Shown: positions 51,788 through 63,395 of the stretch, piece by piece
Numbering within the stretch: position 1 is the stretch's first letter
Layout of the letters: the number at the start of each line of letters is the position of its first letter
Assembly (NCBI RefSeq): GCF_003590095.1
Contig: NC_039483.1
Location: forward strand, 930,001 to 994,000
DNA: 64,000 bases
Source of the DNA: Trichoplusia ni
Lineage: Eukaryota > Arthropoda > Insecta > Lepidoptera > Noctuidae
Direction: 5' to 3'
Translations under genes and position numbers: made by a program
The notes under the pieces: generated by a model
The model's database searches: none
What the model was told of the DNA's origin: nothing
Seen by the model: only the letters and a program-made list of their open reading frames with translations

Positions 51788-52126
51788 ATGGAACTAATAA
51801 ATATAAAATCGAGTTTTTATACAATCAAATCCAAATTACTAATAAAAACCAGAAATCAGTTGACGAAACTACTAATAGACGGACAAGATAATGAGTCAGA
51901 GGGACATAAATTTACTATCCAATCACAAATTGATTTGATTGATGAATTAAATGATCGTAAAATTACAAAACGTATTAAGCGTGCTGAGGATCATTCAGGC
52001 AATAAAAAAACTAAATCAAAAGTAATGAAACACTTGATTGATGAAAAGCAAAATGAAATAAGTCTGACTAATCATACGAGTATCATCGATGATCTTAATA
52101 CTAAACGGTCTCCTACTGGTCGTTAA
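51788..52126 (+). CDS. Hypothetical ORF with an internal duplication, in Dr intron 1
   Basis: An ATG-started frame of 112 codons (open from 51746) ends with TAA 735 bp before Dr exon 2. I do not recognise a family. The product is hydrophilic, rich in Lys, Asp, Asn and Ile. Counted from 51746, residues 34-45 (KTRNQLTKLLID) recur as KTKSKVMKHLID at 88-99, and IDLIDELN at 62-69 recurs as TSIIDDLN at 111-118. This is about a 54-residue repeat. The DNA of the two halves has diverged more than the protein, which hints at past coding constraint. There is no clear promoter or good splice context, and AT-rich DNA can yield chance frames, so this may be a remnant or not a gene at all. Confidence 0.22.
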   Translation: MELINIKSSFYTIKSKLLIKTRNQLTKLLIDGQDNESEGHKFTIQSQIDLIDELNDRKITKRIKRAEDHSGNKKTKSKVMKHLIDEKQNEISLTNHTSIIDDLNTKRSPTGR

Positions 52127-52259
52127 CAAAACATTTTTCTGTTGACGTATCTTGATAGAGTGGGCGTTAATCAATTCTTCTCCAACCAGCTGCGGCAATA
52201 AAGTCAACGATTTGCGTACTAATACGCTTGTTTTCGTCGCTAAATAAGTTTAAAAATTA

Positions 52260-52470
52260 CCTCGTCGAGATTTTATCGGGATCGGATCGCGGTTCGTTTC
52301 CTTTAGCCTTTATTTTATATGAGTTTTATTATGCGATTTATTAATCCAGCCGAGGAACGGAGCGGCATTCCGATCGTCATTCGGCTGCTTTTGTGTTATT
52401 GAGATGTAACAGCAAAGCTCGTGCTATTCATACTTGCGCAGCGTCGCCTACAGATAAACGGTCTCGTTTA
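52260..52470. promoter_or_regulatory. Candidate intronic enhancer just upstream of exon 2
   Basis: CpG-containing island with TTTTATTATGCGATTTATTA (Hox/Caudal-like cores) and GGATCGGATCGCGG. It ends about 390 bp before exon 2. Confidence 0.2.
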
Positions 52471-52861
52471 TCATTCATAATATTCTTTCAATTTCCATCT
52501 AGGGTTATTTCAAAACCATTTCGAGCAAGAAAAATGTGATCGGATGAGAAAACTGGAGGCTTAATGGGTTATTAATTAGTCGTTAAATACTTGCTGAGGA
52601 AACCGAAGCGTTTGCATTTCGAGATCCACTTTAGAATATTAATGCATATTCCGAACGTTATCTGTCGTATGCATCACTAAATCTTTGAAACCAATCTCTT
52701 ATGACACATAACACAAAGGCTGCGAAACATCATTAGCAATCGTTCCGTTTACAAATTACCCTTATTAATTTTGATTGCTCAGAATTTTATGTGATTGCAT
52801 TCTGTGTTCGAGTTATTTGGTTCAAGTTTTATATGTCTGACAATATGTTTCTTTGTTATAG

Positions 52862-53046
52862 ATGCTAATGGCGAGCCAGCGAAGCTAAAATGCAATCTGC
52901 GCAAACACAAGCCTAATCGCAAGCCGCGGACCCCATTCACCGCACAACAACTGCGCGCGCTAGAAAGCAAGTTCGTCGACAAACAATACTTGAGCATTGC
53001 CGAGAGGGCCGAGTTCTCTTCGTCACTCGGACTATCTGAAACACAG
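52862..53046 (+). CDS. Dr: Drop/msh homeobox protein, coding exon 2 (homeodomain residues 1-44)
   Basis: This exon follows an acceptor (TTTCTTTGTTATAG) and ends CACAG|GTTAGC. The G left over from exon 1 plus AT here makes Asp191, so the phase closes exactly. It encodes residues 191-252. [11 protein letters not shown] is the conserved Msx extension just before the homeodomain. NRKPRTPFT opens the homeodomain and [15 protein letters not shown] is the Msx signature of the helix I-II region. The homeodomain is residues 209-268 of the protein, and the exon stops after residue 44 of it. Compared with the Msx consensus as I recall it, residues 10-22 of the homeodomain are divergent (Ala10, Arg13, Ser18, Val21, Asp22). 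Pro7, Phe8, Leu16 and Phe20 are kept. The exon lies about 20 kb downstream of exon 1. Confidence 0.95.
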
Positions 53047-53486
<440 letters not shown>

Positions 53487-53627
53487 AACAAAAGACATTA
53501 AAACACGTGTGAACCTAAACAATCGAGTGAATTCCGAAATATTTAAGTTAAAGTTTTTCTCCTGTCGCTACCTGCGGCTGTGAGTGCGGTGTATCGGACT
53601 TGAACTTCTCCAAGTTGTAAATTATTT

Positions 53628-53635
53628 TGTAAATA
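53628..53635 (+). promoter_or_regulatory. Pumilio-type element UGUAAAUA in the 3' UTR
   Basis: Exact match to the PUF-protein consensus UGUANAUA, on the sense strand 142 nt after the stop codon. A second exact copy is at 53806-53813. Confidence 0.35.
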
Positions 53636-53805
53636 TAGATTAATGGGTTTAGACAATACTGTGTATTTAGAATAATGTTCTTATAATTTTACTGATAATT
53701 ACGTCATAGGTATCCTTTACCTTATTACCAAAATTTAATTTGACCTATTTTCAGTACAAAATTCGTTCACCACATTTTCGAATTCAATATTATTTCAAAT
53801 ATTGT

Positions 53806-53813
53806 TGTAAATA
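53806..53813 (+). promoter_or_regulatory. Second Pumilio-type element UGUAAAUA
   Basis: Identical octamer to the one at 53628, again on the sense strand and upstream of the candidate poly(A) signal. The pair suggests post-transcriptional control, but the AT-rich context makes chance matches possible. Confidence 0.35.
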
Positions 53814-53853
53814 GGATTTTATTTTGTAAATTGTTACATTTATTCTGTAGTTA

Positions 53854-53859
53854 AATATA
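53854..53859 (+). terminator. Candidate poly(A) signal variant AATATA
   Basis: AATATA lies 370 nt after the Dr stop, with T-rich DNA following within 30 nt. It is a weak variant in AT-rich DNA, so the call is tentative. Confidence 0.25.
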
Positions 53860-54569
53860 TATTACTTTGATATTGACGTATTGTTTTATTATTTACCTTT
53901 TTACATTTAATTACGTACATTATAATTATTAATATTTACGTTCATAATTACGTATTTGTCGATAAGAATGATTTTCAGAATGACCTATCGATAATAGTGG
54001 CAGACGTGATTAAAATACAAATATAAAGTGCCCATAACCATAACAATTTCATTGATTAACTTCTAGAAACCTAGTAGCGATTGAACATTTCATTCAATTT
54101 GCAACGTTAACCTTTGGTTGATAAAGTCTAGTTTATGTTGTTGGTATTTTTTTAAATGATCTTTGAGTAGCATAATGATAATAATATGTTGTCAATTGAG
54201 TGTGGAGCACTAATTTAAATATATCCATTAAAGTTAATTGTATGATAAGCGGGGGTCGGGTCGTCTGATACGAGAACACATATTATCATATAGGGGATGC
54301 GTAAAATATACATAATCTATTAATAACATCACGTACACATGCTGTAGGATACTAGATAACGGGAATGAGTTTATGGTACCGGAGCACAAGTATTCCTTTT
54401 TTGAATTTTCGTCAGATCTCAAGGTTAGCGATTGATAAGATGGGGTTAGGTGTACATAGATTAAAAATGTGTGGTATTTGAAGGGTCTTGTAAAATTGTT
54501 TAAATAATATATCATGATTTGAATATCCCTTAAACTTATTATAATGCAACCTAACGCACTACGCAATTT

Positions 54570-54640
54570 AAACATTGTGTCACGGGGATTTCCACAAGCG
54601 TTCAAGTCACATACACAAAACATCTAAAGTCAGATTCATG
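54570..54640 (-). mobile_element. SINE tail fragment
   Basis: TGTCACGGGGATTTCCACAAG followed by CGTTCAAGTCACATACACAAA matches the tail of the same SINE family. No A or B box is present. Confidence 0.5.
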
Positions 54641-55500
54641 GTCACATATACGCTTGTCCTATGTGAGTAAAGATGCTTTTTTTCTATTTTTATCAAATTC
54701 ATGACGATAATCTTTATTATTTTGTAAGTATAAAAAATAGAACACCCTATATTGATGGATTTGTCGAAACATTTGAACTGTTTGTATCCAAAAACAATTT
54801 TTATCATTAAAATTTATGATGGCGATTTACCTACGTCGAAGATGCCCCACATTCTGCCTTGCGTACTCGCTAATTAACAAAATAATAAACAGTTGGTGTG
54901 ATTACAACACTTATCTCGAAGACGGTGATGTAATTTCGTACTATGAAGCTTAATATTCGACAATTTACAATAATAGATAATTATTTTCTATGATTTAGTA
55001 AAGTAAAATATAAATTCTAAAATGTTTTTGAAGCATTTACTTTAATTTTGAAACGAGACTAGTCAACAAGACTTTTACAAGCAGACAATTTCAGTTGACG
55101 TTAAAAAAGGGGGTTCTCATTTAAATTAATAATTAAAATTGAATAAAAAGTCTTTTTTTATGTTTTTACATAAAACTTCTGAGTGATACAATTTTGACGA
55201 TTCATTTTTCATTTGACATAAAAAAGCTGTAATTTGGATCTTGATTCAGTAATTTTTGAACGATGCTCAATAGTAGGAAATAAAGCTTCTTTCATAAAGT
55301 TACGTGAGTTTAAGGCCGTTTAAACAAATATCACTCAGTTTAAAATCACCCTTACATGTTATGCTCAGCTTTATCTGTCGTTGCAATGTAGATAGACTCG
55401 TCATTAATGAACGAATTGTTGGACATGTCACTTTCATAAATATGAACGGTGTCATCTCAATCATGATCTTGATCCTTTAACTTTGCGTATTACTTATTTA

Positions 55501-55753
55501 TCTATATACTAATTTAAGAAGCAGAAGAGTTTGTTTGTTTGTTTGAACGCACTAATCTCAGGAACTACTGGTTCAAATTGATTTTTTTTCTGTGTTGAAT
55601 AAACCATTCATTGAGGAAAGTTTTGGGCTATATACCATCACGCTGCGACTAATAGGAGCCAAGATACAATGGAAAATGTGGAAAAAACAGGGCAGATATA
55701 AATCATAACTTATATATTTTAACCACGCGGACGAAGTCGCGGGGAACAGCTAG
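55501..55753 (+). mobile_element. Helitron-like element, family 1 (copy f)
   Basis: It starts TCTATATACTAATTTAAGAAG and ends GGGAACAGCTAG, between A and T. The CGCG...CGCG hairpin before the 3' end is intact. Full length, moderately diverged. Confidence 0.85.
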
Positions 55754-56253
55754 TATTTAATAAATATACAGCAGTTAAGAAGATGATGAGGAGTAGGTCA
55801 GTACTTTATGGATCTGGTATCGGAGAGGTATATTCTCTATAGTAGTAGAACCTCAATTGAGAACAAACTCCAGCAATGACTGTCTTTAATTGTACTCCTC
55901 GCTCTTCTGCCCAAAATACACCCCCGACTGACTAGTAATCCGATACAGCTAATATTAAACTCATCAACTACATGCCAACAAAAAGCATAATATAATAATT
56001 ATAATCCCTTTCACAACAACTAAACAATCACTGTCACTATTATCTAAAACGACTCCGAGCTAAGACCGTCACAAGTCATTTAGCACGAATGAAACTCCTC
56101 GCTGTGTCATTACACACTAATTAATGTGTATGTATGTCTGTGTGCAATTACTCCGTAATTAAAAATAACTTATTCATTTAGTATCAAGAGGCGGTCCCTT
56201 GGTTTAATTGCTTAAATTAATCACGTTAATGTTGCGTGCCTGTTAATTTTCAG

Positions 56254-56414
56254 GCCACAAGCCTGGCTTTGTTACAGACGAATCGTGTCGGCTCGAATTT
56301 GGACCGAGAATGTGCCACTGTGCAGGGAAGATGCAGTAGTTCGAGTTTTTTCGACGTCGTCGGCAATGGCTTCGGAGTGAGGACAGTGATACTAAGTGGG
56401 AATATTTTTGAGTT
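56254..56414 (+). other. Candidate exon with consensus splice signals
   Basis: TTAATTTTCAG precedes and GTGAGT follows a 161-nt segment that is GC-richer than its flanks. One plus-strand frame is open throughout (RVGSNLDRECATVQGRCSSSS), and a minus-strand frame is open too. I recognise no domain. It may be an exon of a non-coding transcript, an exon of a gene beyond the window or a transposon fragment. Confidence 0.2.
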
Positions 56415-57473
56415 GTGAGTATGGATTGTTGAATTGAAACTCCGTGATTTTAGTTTTGTTGTCATTTTGATTCATAAGTCTCAAACTCATGTTTAAACTT
56501 TATAGGTATAACTAGTGTGTAAAGTTTGTTTCTTAAACAAACGGTTATTTTTCGAACGCTCGATGTATTTTTTTTCTTATAAAGCAGAAATACTTCACCT
56601 GTGAAAATATCAACTGTCTAACTATGAATTTTTAAAAGATACAGTATATATAAAAAGCCGCGTCGAGGTTTCGACTTTTATACGTAGTACGATCCACAAA
56701 TGCCTGGGTATCTTCTCACAATTAGCTTGAATTATTCTAAAACCACGACGCAAGGAATTGTACAGGACTCGCGTCTCTTTATGTCAACACCAAATCTCAT
56801 TCAACAACAACACTAGGTACACTTAATTCAATAAAACATTACATACCACTTCACTTACTGTCACACACTTGCCTCTTACCAAGCAGTTTCAATCCTGATA
56901 CGCTCATTAACCCTCACTCTGGCGTCGCATGGTATAAGTAATCACCTAATACTCCCAACTGTTATTACTAACAGATAAATATACCACATAGTATATATCA
57001 TATGGGTATACAGACAAGTTGTTTGTAAAACGATACGGTTATTAGAATTTACTTGCGCGTGGTACATTAAGGGTTAATTAATATGTAATCAAATTACTGA
57101 AGATTGTTTGTTTGTGTGCGTGTTTTTTGATGATGTCTTGCTATTTAGGTTGGGTTATTTGTTTTTTTTTAGTGATATAGTGATGTGCGTCTGTACGAAT
57201 TGTCACCATTTTTTTTTGCGAAGGCCTATTCTTTTATTGCGATGATTTTTATTAAGACTGACTTTAATTTCAATTTTTCAAATTTGAAAATGGAACATCA
57301 TGAACATCACCCTTAAACTAAACGCCTGAAAACTTGCATCGTATTTTTTTCAATACATCTCTTACAGCCACGTCTTTTTAAATCCTGCATCTGCAATCAG
57401 CAATCCATATTTTAATAGCAAACTCAACATGCTTGAGCAAATGGTTTTTTGGATAGCACACGTTTGAGCAAAT

Positions 57474-57544
57474 AAAATTTATTATTCTTCCCTGTACAGC
57501 AGAAACTGGATGTTTCTGCTATATAGGGAAGAATAATAAATTTT
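57474..57544. repeat. Near-perfect 71-bp hairpin (33-bp arms, 5-nt loop)
   Basis: AAAATTTATTATTCTTCCCT (57474-57493) is exactly inverted at 57525-57544. The inner 13 bp pair with two mismatches, and the loop is TGGAT at 57507-57511. It is intergenic, downstream of Dr. It could be a small palindromic element, a template-switch product or a small-RNA hairpin. Confidence 0.85.
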
Positions 57545-60307
57545 CCTTTTAACTTTCTGCCTGCCACTTGCACAGTGGCCTACAGACTCCCCGTTACAGA
57601 ACCAGCTATGTGATCAGGCATCCAACGCATGCTAGAGTCATATCACACCGCATTGCTTCCATTGGAACTGCTCCGGTAAGTGATGATGAATAGAATCTGT
57701 TGTCGTTTTTCACTGACCGTTCTATTTAAATGTTGTTACTACGACTTGTGCATTTGTTTGTGTGTGTGTGCGTTTGTCTTTTTTTTTTGAGGATAAAAAT
57801 ATGAGGATTTGTGAATATAAAATCCAAATGCATAAGGTGATCCAGCGTTCATGGGACCATCTAAACGCACGCTAAAAATCATTCAAATTGGAACAGCCGT
57901 TTATAAGGTTGAGTTTACATTATGTCGTGTGTATGATGTTGAGTTAAATGTTATACACACGAACTTAGTTAATTATACTTATAATTTTTCGACTCTATTT
58001 ACTGCTATGAAGAGTTTACAAACTCTGATACAGCAACAAACGAATCATAAGGACTGTGTTTACATGGGAATTGCATTAATAGGATTTTTTTATTATTAAT
58101 ACTTGTCATGAATACAAACCTACATAACTTCACATTATAGCCTCTCATAATTTTAATTTCTTTAAACCTCTTTAGCATGCCAACCAAAAATAAAAGATTT
58201 GAACATTTTCTGATCTTTTCTGATCTGTGTAAATAGCAAAAAAGTCACAATCATTCTCGGCAAACAATTGCAATAAACTCTTTATGCAGCGCCACAGTCA
58301 AGCGAGAAAGTCTTTAGAACCTCAATATACGTTATTGTAGCAAATTTATTGTCTATATGAACTGAAAACAATTTTCCAATAGCTGTTAAAATACAATTTG
58401 TTGAATGAAAATAACCATATCTAGTATAATATTGGTTTATGTGCTCACGCAATTCTATTGTGACCTTTATTGATGCACTTAACAGCAGAATTGGTTTTGA
58501 CCGTCCGTATAGAAAATTACTTATATTTTTATGTGTTTTTCGTATATACATTTCGAAATACATTGGTTTCGAGATTGACCGTGAAAGTGGTAATTATGTC
58601 GCGAGATTTTAAGGGTACAGTGAGTTGAAATCGTTGAGAATGGATTTTTAAAGCGAATAGGAATGATTTTATTAGGTCTCGCGTCGAATGCTGACAAATC
58701 GAATTTCGAAACGTACACTTAACAGATGATTTGATATTCGTGTTCAATACAATGTGCTCGGAGTAGAACTCTCTATTCAATTCAAACATTATATATTATG
58801 TATACCGTTTGCTCCATAAGAAGGTACAAGTTAAGTTTGTTTTTGTAGTTTCTCTTAATGGTTTATTATAACATAAGTTTGCAATGGCCTTTATGATGAC
58901 GATCTCAGTATTTAAAGAAATGTAAATGTTTTTCTGCGTTAAGAAATCAACAGTCTAAGCCCACATTTATAACTGAGAGGGCGATCAAAATCGTCAAAGT
59001 CTACTCTCAAACACACAATCTCAAACACAAAAAAAATAATATACTATCATATTTTATTTACCTATATTTCACTGAAAAAGCCCTCCCAAAACCACACTAC
59101 GGGCGATATCGTTATAGAATCATGTAAGTACCAAAAAATATCCATCAGACATGTTCTCAACAACCAAAATATTTGTAATTTAAACCACACACTACACGGA
59201 CTTAACTCGTAACAAACTTTAATAGACATCATAATGGGTCTTCATTCATTAGAAGACATAAAAATAAGTCCGTCTATTTATCAAGAGACACATTTCTCAA
59301 TCGCATAATGAATGGTAGACAATATAAATTATTGTGCTATCGTAATAATTATATTGTAACAATTAAAGTTCCGTTAAGAAAACATTAAGATATCGTATCT
59401 TGGTGACTATTAAACTTGGATTGCATGTCTCTCGTTATGAATGTCTATTTTATAAGGAAAATTGTAATTAATAGTTAGATCTATAAGTTATTAAATGTTT
59501 CATTTTTTGGTTTGATTTTTCTTCGATAATTTTTAAACTGTTTGAGACGTGATGGTGATGAAAAAATATTAATAAGTACGTAAAAGGTATTGAAAAGTAA
59601 ATAATGAGTATTGTAAGATCCAATTATGAAAGATCAGTTTTTTTATTCAGGTACGTTGTGTAAATTTCTATCGAAAAGAATGCCTTAGTGAGGTTAGTAT
59701 CTTGACATAATTTCACCCAACCAAGTACCAATCGTTAACCTAATTAAATTAAAAAAACCCTTAAAAAAATCAGTAAATTTCCAACAATCCTTAATTAACA
59801 TATCCACGCAACTTAAACACTATTACTCGCAAATTACATCAAAACTGTCATTCGAATGATGTATGAAAACATTTAAAACATTATCTCGTTCATTTCGAAT
59901 CCATACACACATTACTCTTACAATAAAGAAATGCCAAGTTGACACAAGTCACTGAGTGATAGACCGAGGAGTTGAGTGCTTTATGACTTCCTCCGATAGT
60001 CAGACTAAGAGATAGACGCGCTATTTTAAGTCCAATGAATGAACTGAACGCAATGAATGATTGCTCTATCTCTGCGAATCTTAATTGGTAGATATGTATC
60101 TTGTTTTATGCTGATAAGATTGAGTTTTTGATGTTTTGTGATTTGATTGCGTGTTGCTAGGAGCCTTTGATGGAGTTTTTATACCAGAAGGGTTGGCGAT
60201 ACGTGGAGCTGTCTCTGTAAAAGTGACCTGCAATAAGTGTAGCCTAGATTGAATAAACGGTTATTTTTATTCTACTTAACTGTTTTGATAAAAAACCACC
60301 ACCGCAT

Positions 60308-60487
60308 AAAATACTTGTGTCGCGAGGGTTTCACAAACATTTAAGCCGCGTGCACAAAGACACCCAATCTCAGGACAAACATTAGTAGATCTCATAAAAG
60401 CTTGTCCCAAGCGGGGATCGAATGGCGAGACGTCGCGCTCTGTGGGTTTGGTGTGGTGACCTCAACCACTCGGCTATCCGTGCAGTA
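60308..60487 (-). mobile_element. tRNA-derived SINE (best copy)
   Basis: Read on the minus strand it begins with an A box (TAGCCGAGTGGTTGAGG, about 60460-60476). A B box follows (ATTCGATCCCC, 60413-60423) at the spacing of a tRNA with a long variable arm, most like tRNA-Ser or tRNA-Leu. A tail then follows containing GGTGTCTTTGTGCACG and GTTTGTGAAACCCTCGCGAC. Such an internal pol III promoter plus an unrelated tail defines a tRNA-type SINE. Confidence 0.75.
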
Positions 60488-61137
60488 CGTGCAATTTTGA
60501 CTGTAAGAGATGTTTGGCACTTTATCGATCCAGGATTTAGTCATTTTGATATAATGTATTTATGTACCGGAAATCTTACAGTGTACTGAAGAACAAAGCC
60601 TTTAGGGATAAAAATAACTTCAATTAAAAACAGTAGCTTAACATTAATTGTAACTTAAAGTCGTGATAAGTTATAAAATACTCAAACGGTTGATTATTAG
60701 TCCAAGTAAAGTTAATTTATTACGTTCAGATTCTCTATAAAATAAAAGTTTTAGACTATAAAGATTTTGTGGCGCGTTTAGAGGCGAGACACGTCCTAAC
60801 ACGTAAATGCGGCGGCTTCTTTGAGCAACCGTGAAAGACGGTCGTTTGGACCAGTTGGGGTGGGGTGCCAGTGCGAGCGGGGAGGGGATAGTTGGACGGA
60901 GCGATAAATATTGCACAGCAGCAGTATCATGAAGTAACTTTAGTGCTAAAGTGGAAAACGGTTTAGGGACGGATGAGCTTGATTTCTGCAAATATTGAAA
61001 TAGAAAAGATAGTTAAGAGAATAGAGGCCTCAGCCCAAAAATTATTTGACGTTTTACGGATTGAGATAAATTTAAACTTAGTATGACGCTACGATGCTAC
61101 AGACTGCCGCACCGAGAAATAACCAATGACATGCTCA

Positions 61138-61215
61138 TCACACAAATAGTTGACCTGGGGAGGAACTGAACCTCGATTTAACAGTCAGGGCACCTGACTA
61201 CCAGACCAACAGGAC
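61138..61215 (-). mobile_element. Possible second tRNA-derived SINE fragment
   Basis: On the minus strand TTGGTCTGGTAGTCAGGTGC is followed by GAGGTTCAGTTCCTCCCCAG. This resembles a tRNA D-arm/A-box and a TPsiC-arm/B-box with about 30 nt between. It differs from the 60308 family and does not fold convincingly as a functional tRNA. Confidence 0.4.
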
Positions 61216-61941
61216 AATAATATCTTTAACCTCGTATTCCCAAGTCAATTGCTACTCGAATCGCGATCACTAACACCACACTGTCGCACGTCACTAAGCG
61301 GGTAATCAAACCCACTCTGGAGGGTTAAACCGATATTGGGCCACAAACAAACATAAAACTGGACAGTAAACTTTTACGAGCCACGATTTACTGGTCCCCG
61401 TGACCTATGGGACCAGAAGCAAACAGGGCTCTACAATTATAGTCCCAAAATGTACGAGTGTTATATTTTTATTTTATGAATAGATGCTTCTTAACATTTG
61501 AGATAATTATGCGCTCGTAAAATCCATTTCTTTGAAATATTTAATAGAGTCTTGTTAAAGGTATTTTTGTTAGAAAATTGACTTTAATATAAATTCTTGG
61601 CGTTTCCTCCTTAACTGATCCTTTAGATAGCTATTAAGATTACTAAGCTGCTTAGTGCCTCACTTCCTTGGAAATTGGTAAGTATAGATTTATGCTTATT
61701 TTCTATGTTCATAGAGTTCATATTTGTTTGTTTGATGGGAAAATGGATGATCTGTAAGCTCTACTTTTTAATAATCATGACTATCACTGAAGTGTTTATT
61801 TATTAATTCGCAAACTACAGCATTTTATTAAAACTTAAGTAATTAGAAGTAGCGAGTAGGTATTATGTCTTTCTTTTTTTTCTTAAATTATTACGAGTAT
61901 TTAATTGATGTGTTGTTTCATGATTTCATGATTCCATCTAA

Positions 61942-62225
61942 TCTTCTAATATATAAAATTCCCGTGTCACGATGTTAGTTACCGTACTCCTCCGAAACGG
62001 CTTTACCGATTTTTACCAAATTTTATATGCGTATTCAGTAGGTCTGAGAATCGACCAACATCTATTTTTCATACCCCTAAGTGATAAGGGTTGGTCACAC
62101 TAAAAAAATATATTTTCTTTTTTGGACGAAATTGTTTGTTTTTTTGTTTTATATAATGTGGCATTAGTAATACATACAATTAGAAATAATTTATTAGGCA
62201 AAACAACGTTTGCTGGGTCAGCTAG
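61942..62225 (+). mobile_element. Helitron-like element, family 3
   Basis: It starts TCTTCTAATATATAAAATTC and ends GCTGGGTCAGCTAG, flanked by A and T. The body contains CTCCTCCGAAACGGCTTTACC and a GAATCGACCAACATCTATTT block that I recognise as a common lepidopteran dispersed repeat. Non-coding. Confidence 0.75.
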
Positions 62226-63395
62226 TGTTATCATAAAAAATAGGAAATATATTAACTTAGAGCTCGTGATTTCATTATACTTTTAACAGGTAAGGCTTCA
62301 ATTATAGATTATTTTGATAGAGCCCTATTCGCTAGCCTTAAGTCTTTACACATAATGAGATATAATCTTAATTTAGCCTACACAGTTTTGATACCACAAT
62401 TAGTATAATTTATCTTCCTTTCCCATTAAACAAAGTTTAAATCATATGTTTATTCGTTTCGTTAGTAGGCATTCGCGATTTTTTCCTCACCCACCTACCG
62501 ACGCATAACCTGATAATTAGCGAGCATCAACCATTATTATTTAACTAAAAACCTTACTTTACAAGTTAAATAACCACAGGAGGCATACCGCCATATCTGA
62601 ATATAAAAATGCAGTTGTTGAAGCGAGACAACGCTCTACAAGTTGTAGAGCGCCGTCTCTCTCGCACACCTGAAATAAAATTGAGTTGAGAGTAAGGAGT
62701 ATGGCCACAGGTGTCGTGAATAACCAAATTAGGTAACTGTAGCCCAATGGGGGGCCACAATACTGAAGTAATTAAGAACCTTAACGACTATCGTAAAACC
62801 AATTACGATCATTATGTTTTTATTACGTTTTAATTGAGTTTTTCTTATTAATGTAGCGGTGATTGTATTGTTTTAAGTTTTGGAGTTTTGGGTTGAAACG
62901 TCTTGGTGAGTTTTGAGATAGAACGTTCGCTATCGATAAGGGTATTGTAGTTGTCATCGTTCTCTTTAAATATGTATTTCTTTCATAAAATAATCAACAT
63001 TAAAAACGGAGTATCCGTTGCACATCTGAAAACAGAAGAATGGTCGCTCTTCACGAAAATGTGAATTGACGCATTGGACCGTCATTAAACAGTCATAATG
63101 ATTAGGAGAATAATACTAGTAGTGTCAAATTATAAAACATTTTATACCATAATGATTGAAACTATCTGAATTGTAAATATCAGAATTATTGACATAATAT
63201 GTTGATGACGAAATTATGATTTTACAAGCGACTACCAAATCCAAATTATAAATATTCTAAAATTTGTACGAAAACCAATAAAAATAAAGACGTGCGTCAC
63301 ATTATTATTCAGCTAATTAATAATCGAATATAAAATTATTGTTAAAAAACCTGTTCGTCTGGTTGTCAATTTTATAATAAACAGATCCGTGAGAG
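62226..63395. other. Intergenic, downstream end of the window
   Basis: AT-rich except for palindromic repeat copy 4 at 62619. Nothing else identified. Confidence 0.6.
62619..62665. repeat. Short palindromic repeat family, copy 4 (best preserved)
   Basis: CGCTCTACAA (62632-62641) and TTGTAGAGCG (62643-62652) are perfect inverses around one base, with GCGAGAC and GTCTC..CGC further out. Confidence 0.65.

Larger units (their letters stand above)
32597..52861 (+). other. Dr intron 1 (about 20.3 kb)
   Basis: GT at 32597 and AG at 52860-52861 bound a phase-1 intron. It is AT-rich, with three Helitron-like copies (34021, 35918, 40617), a MITE-like element (39846-40291), a LINE-like fragment with a CAT microsatellite (35272) and GC-richer islands listed separately as candidate enhancers. 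I see no exon of another recognised gene inside it. Very long first introns rich in regulatory DNA are usual for patterning homeobox genes. Confidence 0.85.
53487..53880 (+). other. Probable Dr 3' UTR
   Basis: AT-rich sequence directly after the stop codon. There is no canonical AATAAA in the first 400 nt. The best candidate poly(A) signal is the variant AATATA at 53854-53859, followed by T-rich sequence. Two UGUAAAUA Pumilio-type elements (53628-53635 and 53806-53813) lie inside. The end point is an estimate. Confidence 0.4.
53881..61941. other. Intergenic, downstream of Dr
   Basis: AT-rich DNA with SINE fragments (54570, 61138), a Helitron-like copy (55501), the candidate exon (56254), the 71-bp hairpin (57474) and a full SINE (60308). 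A GC-richer patch at 60770-60920 is unexplained. No protein-coding gene recognised. Confidence 0.6.

Noticed and set aside
60671..60991. 106-codon minus-strand frame over a GC-richer patch
   Set aside because: No recognisable motif, and the open frame is explained by the local GC rise; no splice partner found.
61138..61215. Functional tRNA gene
   Set aside because: A- and B-box-like pieces are present, but I could not form a proper acceptor stem and anticodon arm; a SINE fragment is more likely.
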